Position numbers and translations under genes: made by a program. Below the pieces are notes generated by a model. The model made no database searches. It was not told the DNA's origin and saw only the letters and a list, made by a program, of their open reading frames with translations. Shown in pieces: positions 8,476-14,753 of a DNA stretch of 35,950 nt; within the stretch, counting starts at the first letter, position 1, and each line of letters opens with the position of its first letter. This stretch comes from a virus, in IMG/VR virus record IMGVR_UViG_3300035698_011346, positions 1 to 35,950 of that record; one strand, written 5' to 3'.

Positions 8476-8967
8476 ATGACGGAGCCAGAAGCAAAACAAC
8501 TCGTCGTAGACGTGTTCAAGAAGCGCAAGCAAGTGAATGAATTAACCGAATCAATGAAAGCGGATAAAGAGCGTTTGCAGGGATATTTTGATTCGACCAA
8601 TAATGTTGATACTTCAATCGTCGTAACTGGCAAGCGCAAGAAATTGACAGCAACGCGCTATAATTCGGTCAGCATGCAGTTTGATCCTCTTAAGCTGCAA
8701 AAACAACTTCGCCATGATATTTTTAATCAGGTCGTGGCAAAGACTTATCACATTGGAAATATTACAGACTTTATAAAAATGTTGAAATTGCATGGTATAG
8801 GCCCGCACGAATTCAAACAATACATAAATATTCAATATGTTCCAAACCCGTATTTAATCAAAGAATTCTACAGGAGAGGAGACATTGAACCTGGTGAAAT
8901 TGAAGGAACTTTTGAAGCAAAAGTAACGAAAGTCATCAAAGTTACCTCAGAGGATGTCAATGCATGA
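8476..8967 (+). CDS. Conserved-looking early protein, unknown
   Basis: 163 residues, starting at the ATG at 8476 (the ATG at 8471 stops after two codons). The N-terminus is helical and charged (KKRKQVNELTESMKADKERLQGYFD), followed by VTGKRKKLTATRY and a C-terminal beta region. The layout recalls small phage recombination accessory proteins such as Gam-like nuclease inhibitors, but I see no diagnostic motif and do not assign one. It overlaps the primase start by a few bases and is translated in the same operon. Confidence 0.7.
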   Translation: MTEPEAKQLVVDVFKKRKQVNELTESMKADKERLQGYFDSTNNVDTSIVVTGKRKKLTATRYNSVSMQFDPLKLQKQLRHDIFNQVVAKTYHIGNITDFIKMLKLHGIGPHEFKQYINIQYVPNPYLIKEFYRRGDIEPGEIEGTFEAKVTKVIKVTSEDVNA

Positions 8968-9868
8968 GCTTGCGAAAGTGCTGCATTATTATTCGCTTTA
9001 TGAGGATTCGGCGTCATATAAAATAATATGTCCGTTTCACGAGGATGTCAATCCCAGTATGATCATAAACCTTGCGGATGATAATTTTTATTGTTTTGGA
9101 TGTGGAGTTACTGGAAGTGGGTTTGAATTCGTAAAATTATTAAATAAGGATCTCGATGACTTGCGCGCGTATATAATATATTATAATATACTTAAGAGCA
9201 AAAAGCATATGAGGTTAAAAACAAAAACTATAGTTAAGAGTGTGGATAACAAGCAATCAACAATTGAAGCGATTGATTATTACACTGGATTGTCAAAAAC
9301 CAACTGGTATGATGAAAACGTTGCAGCAAAACAATACATGATGGATCGCGGGTTTTCAATTAAAACACTCATGAGAGCAGGAGCAAAAATAAATTACAAT
9401 GTGGCATACCCCGTAATATTCCCAATGAATGACAATGGCGCTTTCAAGGGTTGGTTATGCAGGACGACGGATAAGCGCGTAGAACAGCGTCGCAAATATT
9501 TGTATAACACAGGGTTCAGCCGCAAGACGACGCTGGTTGGATCGTACGGTGGACCGATTGTCACGCTTGTTGAAGGTTATATGGACATGCTGAAAATGCA
9601 GCAATATGGCATCAAAAAAGTAGTAGCTATTCTTGGGTGGAAATTGACAGCCAACCAAATTGAAAAGTTGAAAGCTGCAGGAGTTAAAAAAATCATCAGT
9701 GCATTGGATAATGATGAATGCGGACGTAAAGGAACAGCATATGCAGCAAAGTTCTTTGAAGTTGTCAGATTTCAATTTGGTGAAGCAAAAGATCCGGGAG
9801 AGCTAAACATAACAGCATTTAGACAATGCTATCGTAAGACTAGAAAAATTATGGAGGATAGAACATGA
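8960..9868 (+). CDS. DnaG-type DNA primase
   Basis: 302 residues from the ATG at 8960, preferred over the ATG at 8954 because AGAGG at 8948-8952 is then 7 bases away. The N-terminus is a CHC2 zinc finger (C24, H27, C45, C48 in ICPFH and YCFGCG). The middle to C-terminus is a Toprim domain with E205 in VEGYMD, D250/D252 in ALDND, then KDPGEL. It makes RNA primers for replication. It is short compared with cellular DnaG and lacks a clear C-terminal helicase-interaction domain; no helicase domain is fused. The SSB gene overlaps its stop by four bases. Confidence 0.92.
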   Translation: MHELAKVLHYYSLYEDSASYKIICPFHEDVNPSMIINLADDNFYCFGCGVTGSGFEFVKLLNKDLDDLRAYIIYYNILKSKKHMRLKTKTIVKSVDNKQSTIEAIDYYTGLSKTNWYDENVAAKQYMMDRGFSIKTLMRAGAKINYNVAYPVIFPMNDNGAFKGWLCRTTDKRVEQRRKYLYNTGFSRKTTLVGSYGGPIVTLVEGYMDMLKMQQYGIKKVVAILGWKLTANQIEKLKAAGVKKIISALDNDECGRKGTAYAAKFFEVVRFQFGEAKDPGELNITAFRQCYRKTRKIMEDRT

Positions 9869-10797
9869 GCATCGTTAACGACATCAAAAATCAAGTAAAA
9901 AAGTCAGGAACGAACAAGGGTAAATTCATTTATTTCAGGTCGGGAAACAAGGTTCGTATCAGGTTCTTGAATGATATGGAAGATGGTATGAAAGTTTTGT
10001 TTCATGACAGCTTTGCGAAAAGTGTGAACACGCCATGCCAGGAAATTTTTGATAGGACTTGCAAGTTTTGCGGAGACGAGGAACTGAGAAGCCGCGATCA
10101 GTATATCTGGTCCGTTTGGGATCATGAAGCGAAAGACGTTAAATTGATGATGGCAGCCGTGAACAGCTTTACACAGATCCCCTCTCTTGTGGCAATGTAT
10201 GAAACATATGGCACTTTGATGGACCGTGATTATATCATCACAAAAAACGGTCAAGGAACTTCGGTAAATTTCTCAGTTGTGCCAATGGATCCAACGAAGT
10301 TCATCAATAAAAAAGCGAAGCCGTTCACAAAGTCAAAAACATTGGCAATGCTCGATAAAGCGTTCTCGGAGGAAGATGATGATGAAGAGGAAGAGAAGCC
10401 GCGCAAAGGTGCAGCCAAAAAAAAGCATGCAAAGTCAACAGCCAACCTGGCCGATAATAATTCATACGATGAGTATCCCGCCCAAGAATTATATTCAATG
10501 TGCATGGATCGAGGTATTTCCGCAGAGAAGCGCAAGCGTTCAAGTTACTATGCGGAGCTTCTTGAGGAAGCGGATGCTGAGGAAGCTGAAGATGAGGATG
10601 AAGTTGTGGATGACGAATCCAATGATGATCCAGATTATGATGATATGACGGCAAAAGAACTTTACAAGCGATGCAAGGATAAAGATCTTGATGTGAAGCC
10701 AAAGAAAAGCAAGGAATATTATATCGAGATGCTTGAGGAAGCTGATGACGAGTGGGACGAAAAGGGTGAAAAGGATGAAGACGATGACTGGAAATGA
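9865..10797 (+). CDS. gp32-like single-stranded DNA-binding protein with two SAP/HeH-like repeats
   Basis: 310 residues; GGAGG at 9853-9857. The first ~145 residues resemble phage gp32-type SSBs: a KVRIRFL strand and a zinc site H47-X10-C58-X7-C66-X2-C69, similar in layout to T4 gp32 (His, then three Cys). A charged linker (168-190, acidic then lysine-rich) follows. Residues 205-237 and 261-293 are two copies of the same helical unit (AQELYSMC...YYAELLEEAD and AKELYKRC...YYIEMLEEAD), resembling SAP/HeH modules. The end is strongly acidic (EKDEDDDWK), as in SSB tails that recruit partners. It protects ssDNA in replication and recombination and sits between primase and nucleotide genes. Confidence 0.85.
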   Translation: MSIVNDIKNQVKKSGTNKGKFIYFRSGNKVRIRFLNDMEDGMKVLFHDSFAKSVNTPCQEIFDRTCKFCGDEELRSRDQYIWSVWDHEAKDVKLMMAAVNSFTQIPSLVAMYETYGTLMDRDYIITKNGQGTSVNFSVVPMDPTKFINKKAKPFTKSKTLAMLDKAFSEEDDDEEEEKPRKGAAKKKHAKSTANLADNNSYDEYPAQELYSMCMDRGISAEKRKRSSYYAELLEEADAEEAEDEDEVVDDESNDDPDYDDMTAKELYKRCKDKDLDVKPKKSKEYYIEMLEEADDEWDEKGEKDEDDDWK

Positions 10798-11173
10798 TGG
10801 CTTGGGTGCAGCATATAAGCGTCAAGTCCAATTTCAAGAAATGGTTGTAAATTCAGTTGATGGCCCAGATCTTATGAAGGCAACGTTGCCAGCTGATGAC
10901 CTAAAATGGTTTTCATATCACGTGCAAGCGCTTGTCGAGGAGTTCGGAGAACTTATGAAAGCCGACAAGCGTTGGAAGACCCACAGAACAAGCTACGACC
11001 CAGAAAATAAGCTTGAAGAGATGGCGGACGTTTGGATCACAGTCATGAACATGTGTATATTTTCAGGGTTTGATTATGCCGATATAGTTCGCGTCGTTGC
11101 TGCAAAGATCTCAGAAAATGAGGATAGGTTAATCGATGCGCAGACGAGATTATTAAAAAGCAAGGAGCAATAA
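10784..11173 (+). CDS. MazG-like all-alpha NTP pyrophosphatase
   Basis: 129 residues from the ATG at 10784, overlapping the SSB end; the longer frame from 10733 would only read the SSB tail in another phase. The metal-binding signature of the all-alpha NTP pyrophosphatase/dUTPase superfamily is clear: E52-E53-x-x-E56 (EEFGEL) and E78/E79-x-x-D82 (LEEMADV). Such enzymes hydrolyse a (d)NTP to the monophosphate and pyrophosphate; substrates in the family include dUTP, dCTP and damaged dNTPs. The next genes are nucleotide-modifying enzymes, so it may supply dUMP or dCMP to them (inferred). The nucleotide preference cannot be read from the motif. Confidence 0.85.
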   Translation: MTGNDGLGAAYKRQVQFQEMVVNSVDGPDLMKATLPADDLKWFSYHVQALVEEFGELMKADKRWKTHRTSYDPENKLEEMADVWITVMNMCIFSGFDYADIVRVVAAKISENEDRLIDAQTRLLKSKEQ

Positions 11174-11174
11174 T

Positions 11175-12038
11175 ATGATAGCTATTTTTGGAGGAGGCTG
11201 CACAGGGTTGACCATTCTTGAGTGCATAAGAAAAAGCACAAATGATGTGATGCTATATACTCAAAACATAGGCGGACAAGTTGCAGCGGATGCAGCGTTC
11301 TCAGGTCCTCGTATTTTGTATCGTACCCCGGAGACCGCTCAGTTCATGAAGTATATTGGATGTCCAGATGATCCAAAAATATTCAAGGTCGGATACTTCC
11401 ATGGAAATCATCGGCCGATAGATAATAGCTTCACAGAGGAAGAGCGGTTACGATATTATGTGAAAACTCGCGGAAATAATGAGGTAAATAAAACGTGTTT
11501 ATCTCAATCCAGAAAAGAGATAATTGGATGGGATTGGAACGAGTGTGAAATAGTCAATATATTGCATATGCGTAACAAGGATCGCATAATTGACGGAGTA
11601 ATGATAGATAAGTCAATGATTGATTATTTCATAAGGCAGGGGTCTGATGTTCAGATAATATCGACGCTGAGTTATAACACTATGCAGCAGTTGATGGGCG
11701 GTCCCGGAAGAGTTGTATTCGATAGCACTTATATTGCAGCATTTGAACGCAAGTCTTTTGGATTGGATGTGAGTGAATTTTCATACGTTTATGACATGAC
11801 CGAAGGAAAAGCAAAAAGATATTATTCGACAGGAAATTTCACAGTCGTTGAGTTTTCAAAGGGATGCGTGAGAAGTCAAATTGAAGCATTCAATCCGTTA
11901 ACAATATCAAAACAGCCATGGCAGATCAGCGCTGATATATTTGCCACAGAAATAGGAACTATAACCTTAGAGGGTCGTTATGCGCAGGTCAATCATGGAT
12001 ATCGCGTTGATACTGCAATTTCAAAGTATTGGAGCTAA
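11175..12038 (+). CDS. FAD-binding oxidoreductase, UDP-galactopyranose mutase-like
   Basis: 287 residues. The N-terminus is a Rossmann dinucleotide site (AIFGGGCTGL, residues 3-12), followed at 33-47 by GGQVAADAAFSGPRI, which matches the GGN...GPHIFH stretch of UDP-galactopyranose mutases. The C-terminus has EGRYAQVNHGYRVDTAI (266-282), like the GR...Y..D..I FAD-contact end of that family. It is about 100 residues shorter than a normal mutase, and no galactofuranose or sugar-nucleotide gene is nearby. Neighbours are a pyrophosphatase, a dNMP kinase and a flavin-dependent thymidylate synthase, so a redox role on nucleotides or on flavin is more likely than sugar chemistry (inferred). I cannot assign a substrate. 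Confidence 0.7.
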   Translation: MIAIFGGGCTGLTILECIRKSTNDVMLYTQNIGGQVAADAAFSGPRILYRTPETAQFMKYIGCPDDPKIFKVGYFHGNHRPIDNSFTEEERLRYYVKTRGNNEVNKTCLSQSRKEIIGWDWNECEIVNILHMRNKDRIIDGVMIDKSMIDYFIRQGSDVQIISTLSYNTMQQLMGGPGRVVFDSTYIAAFERKSFGLDVSEFSYVYDMTEGKAKRYYSTGNFTVVEFSKGCVRSQIEAFNPLTISKQPWQISADIFATEIGTITLEGRYAQVNHGYRVDTAISKYWS

Positions 12039-12042
12039 ATTT

Positions 12043-12576
12043 ATGATTATCTTGATTGAGGGTGTGGACCGAGTAGGCAAGACAACTCTTTGCAATATGT
12101 TGGCGCTTGACGAAGATCTAAAAGATCGGTGCGTCATACTTAAGGATAAGTTTATCGTAGGCCAGCAGATAAAAAACTTCAGTGATTATTCTGTGGGCAA
12201 AATAGAAACGATGATGAACGTTGCTGAGATTTTGTCGAATGCAGGAAAATGTGTTATAATAGATAGGATGCATATGACCGAATTGGCTTATGCCGAAATG
12301 TTTCGCAAGTATAGGCCGGATGAACAATCAATTATGCAGCTCGATAGACACTTTGCTGAGAATAATGTGGTTATTGCAATTTATGTTAAGCCGTTTGATG
12401 TGATGTTCTCAGCCAATGCGTCAAATTTATCAGCAGCTGAGTTCACATTTTTGGACTCAAATATCTCAAAATGGTTTATGCTGTCAGAGATACGCGAAAA
12501 GCATGTTACGTCATTTGATAAGCTTGAATCAATGAAGAAGCAGATAAAACGCAGAATAGAATATGGAGGATTTTAG
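12043..12576 (+). CDS. Thymidylate kinase-like deoxynucleoside monophosphate kinase
   Basis: 177 residues from the ATG at 12043 (GGAG at 12031-12034; starts right after the flavoprotein stop). Walker A is EGVDRVGKTT (residues 6-15), the thymidylate kinase form, and IIDRMHMTELAYA matches the family's DR(Y/H)..S/T..AY segment. It phosphorylates dNMPs to dNDPs with ATP. The usual substrate would be dTMP, but T4 gp1-type kinases also accept hydroxymethyl-dCMP, which matters given the gp42-like gene downstream. At about 177 residues it is shorter than the usual ~210. The last helix is basic (KKQIKRRIEYGGF). Confidence 0.85.
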   Translation: MIILIEGVDRVGKTTLCNMLALDEDLKDRCVILKDKFIVGQQIKNFSDYSVGKIETMMNVAEILSNAGKCVIIDRMHMTELAYAEMFRKYRPDEQSIMQLDRHFAENNVVIAIYVKPFDVMFSANASNLSAAEFTFLDSNISKWFMLSEIREKHVTSFDKLESMKKQIKRRIEYGGF

Positions 12577-12577
12577 A

Positions 12578-13552
12578 ATGGATTTTCACAAAGATAATAT
12601 CGATTCGCTAAGACGTGTCATGGGGACAATGCCAGATCAAGATCCGAAGTTAGATTATTGTATCATCGGAGGGGTCAATGGCATAACGGTTGAGCTAATT
12701 GATCATAGCAAGAATCCATATAAAGCCATGTACATTTTGGCGACTTCGTGTTGGGGAAAAAAGATAAACAAATGGAGTGAAACATTGCCTGAGCATCGCT
12801 TCATGGTCGTCAAGGCCGTTCTTGAGCGTCAAGCGTTGCCATTAGCGTTGGAAACTCCATCGTTCACATTCGCCGTTGAGGGCCCATCCAGAGCAGCATT
12901 TGATCAGCTTGCGCGTACAAGAGTTGGAGCAGTATTCAGCGCCCGTGGAATGCGAGACAATAATTGGAAGGATGCAGTCCTTAGAATTCCAAATGCTTTG
13001 CTATCTCCTGAGCGCAGCGGACAAATGATGCAATTATTTGAGACGTGGAAGGCTATAAAAGACACTTATGCAGCTATAGTCGACAATGGCAAAGGCTCCT
13101 GGCAAGCTGCAAGAACAATCCTTCCGTTATATGTCTGTTATGGATATTCAGCTTCGTATAATTTTGCAGCGCTTAACAATATGTGCTCACAGCGGATGAA
13201 GTTTTGTGAAATGGAAGATACATGCGCAGTAGCATGGTTAACGAGGAAAGCGGTTGATGATGTCTTCCCGCTTCTAGGATCGTTTCTAAGACCCGGTTGC
13301 GATAATGTGCGCGAATGCACTTATCACAAGTCCTATGCGATGTCAGAAGCCTTTGGATGTTTATTCAAGGAGTGCGGACGAAATCCGTGTAAATCATCGG
13401 ATGGTTATGCAGAGTTCAATGAGACATGCACGGATGCGACTTTGCTGCAAAAGCAGCTTGGGATAGATATCTTAAGTCCAGAAGATTGGATAAGATATGG
13501 CAGCTTTGAAAGTCTCACTGATTCGGATAAAAAGTTATTCATGGAGGATTGA
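12578..13552 (+). CDS. thyX: Divergent flavin-dependent thymidylate synthase (ThyX)
   Basis: 324 residues; GGAGGA at 12565-12570. ThyX makes dTMP from dUMP using methylene-tetrahydrofolate, FAD and NADPH. The core is recognisable: SRAAFDQLARTRVGAVFSARGMR (written in parts: S104-R105, D109-Q110, R113-T-R115, S121, R126) corresponds to the family's SR...QL.RHR......S.R segment, and ILPLYV...N...L.N...R....E.E (181-214) to its C-terminal motif. The canonical RHR is RTR here and the conserved Ser eight residues on is not at its usual place. The C-terminal third is Cys-rich (ECTYH, CLFKECGRNPC). It sits among nucleotide genes. Function as thymidylate synthase is likely but the altered motif leaves room for another reaction. 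Confidence 0.8.
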   Translation: MDFHKDNIDSLRRVMGTMPDQDPKLDYCIIGGVNGITVELIDHSKNPYKAMYILATSCWGKKINKWSETLPEHRFMVVKAVLERQALPLALETPSFTFAVEGPSRAAFDQLARTRVGAVFSARGMRDNNWKDAVLRIPNALLSPERSGQMMQLFETWKAIKDTYAAIVDNGKGSWQAARTILPLYVCYGYSASYNFAALNNMCSQRMKFCEMEDTCAVAWLTRKAVDDVFPLLGSFLRPGCDNVRECTYHKSYAMSEAFGCLFKECGRNPCKSSDGYAEFNETCTDATLLQKQLGIDILSPEDWIRYGSFESLTDSDKKLFMED

Positions 13553-13558
13553 AAAGCA

Positions 13559-14134
13559 ATGAAGCAAGATATTTGTGCAATAGACATTGATGGCGTGTTG
13601 AGTGATTATCCGCAATGCTGGATTGATTTTGTGAACACGGAAACGAGATGCAAGTTCTTTGATCTCAATACCATGAAAAGCTTGTTATCATATTCGGAGT
13701 ATAAAGAGCTCAAGCATCAATACAGATCGGGAGATTATAAGTTGGGATTGCCATTAAAACCGGGTGCAGCAAGTTTCGTGCATGAGCTTCGAGAAGCCTT
13801 CGGCTACATGGTCGTTATTTTAACTTCTAGGCCGTTTGATGATTATCCAGATCTAAGAATAAAAACGAAGCAATGGCTTGATGATAGTGGTATTGAGTAT
13901 GATGATCTGCTGCATAGTAGAAATAAGCATCTGGAAATATTTGTTCAATATCCGTCGACGAATTTCATAGTAGAGGATAATCTGTCATTTGCTGAGAGAA
14001 TTGCAGCGTTCGGGTATCATGTTTTTTTGATGGACAATTCATATAATCGTTATAAAAAGGTGCAGGGTTCTGTCATTACACGAGTTAAGTCGTTCGAGGA
14101 AATATTGTTAAAAGTAGAAAATGGAGGATATTAA
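13559..14134 (+). CDS. HAD-family 5'(3')-deoxyribonucleotidase-like phosphatase
   Basis: 191 residues; GGAGG at 13543-13547. HAD motifs are in order: I is D9-I-D11-G (AIDIDGV), with D9 the nucleophile; II is T89-S90-R91 (ILTSRPF); K123 (SRNKH) is a candidate for motif III; IV is E139-D140 (IVEDN). The cap is short, as in phage and mitochondrial 5'(3')-deoxyribonucleotidases, which remove phosphate from dNMPs. In this block it could remove unwanted or host dNMPs, or process an intermediate (inferred). The specificity cannot be read. Confidence 0.8.
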   Translation: MKQDICAIDIDGVLSDYPQCWIDFVNTETRCKFFDLNTMKSLLSYSEYKELKHQYRSGDYKLGLPLKPGAASFVHELREAFGYMVVILTSRPFDDYPDLRIKTKQWLDDSGIEYDDLLHSRNKHLEIFVQYPSTNFIVEDNLSFAERIAAFGYHVFLMDNSYNRYKKVQGSVITRVKSFEEILLKVENGGY

Positions 14135-14135
14135 A

Positions 14136-14753
14136 ATGAGTATTGAAATTCCAATGACAATGACCGGAATTAGGAAGTTTGTGTTTGATGTAATTATGGA
14201 GTTGAAAGCATCGAATCATAAAACGACATATGAAATGATAGATTTTGGGTTTGGAATTCAGGAATATTCTGTCAAGAAGCTTGGCGATCTTTGCAGCATG
14301 ATCAATGATCTAGATGAAGTTAAGCATAAAATTCATTTTGATGGTCAAGAAGCGTTCAGCATTCTATATTCAATGGCAGATTCGCAGAATGATAAGGTCA
14401 TAGGATCGTATGCAATTTCAGAATATTCAGCAGCATTTACTCAGATGTTGTTCATTTCGCTGATGGTCAGGTCTGGAGATCTGGAAAGTAGACAACATGT
14501 TATTCGCTTCGACAAGCTGCATTGTTTTCAGACCATTCAGTTTCTCATCCGTGACGGTGTAGTTAATGTCCTATGCAATATGCGAAGCTGCAATCTCTTG
14601 AGAAACTTTATGACAGACATGTATATAGCTGGTGAATTTGGATGTTATATTGCCGATGCAGCAGCTGAAGCTCGCAAGTTGGATACAGATTATAGAATTG
14701 ATGTTCATATGCGTATAGGTAGCGCCCATGTTTACAAGTGTGAGGTGAGATAG
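14136..14753 (+). CDS. T4 gp42-like dCMP hydroxymethylase homologue (thymidylate synthase superfamily)
   Basis: 205 residues from the ATG at 14136 (GGAGGA at 14123-14128). Comparing by eye with the T4 dCMP hydroxymethylase and E. coli ThyA sequences as I remember them: LHCFQTIQFLIRD (128-140) carries the catalytic Cys as C130; VLCNMRSCN (145-153) matches T4 VVNMRSND, and its Arg (R150) contacts phosphate; D161 falls where T4 has Asp (selects cytosine) and ThyA has Asn (selects uracil); GSAHVY (195-200) matches GSLHVY, with H198/Y200 contacting the sugar. SRQ (118-120) replaces SRR. The N-terminal part is shortened and the catalytic Glu (E58 in ThyA) is not identifiable, so activity is uncertain. 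Expected reaction: 5-hydroxymethylation or methylation of dCMP. Confidence 0.72.
   Translation: MSIEIPMTMTGIRKFVFDVIMELKASNHKTTYEMIDFGFGIQEYSVKKLGDLCSMINDLDEVKHKIHFDGQEAFSILYSMADSQNDKVIGSYAISEYSAAFTQMLFISLMVRSGDLESRQHVIRFDKLHCFQTIQFLIRDGVVNVLCNMRSCNLLRNFMTDMYIAGEFGCYIADAAAEARKLDTDYRIDVHMRIGSAHVYKCEVR

Noticed and set aside
10325-10837. Antisense and +1 frames across the SSB linker
   Set aside because: Low-complexity shadows of the acidic/lysine-rich linker; the SSB frame is supported by motifs on both sides.
12232-12260. Promoter-like TTGTCG-17-TATAAT inside the dNMP kinase gene
   Set aside because: The -10 matches and TG is present, but the -35 is weak (4 of 6) and the sequence is constrained by conserved kinase codons; the other promoters are intergenic.
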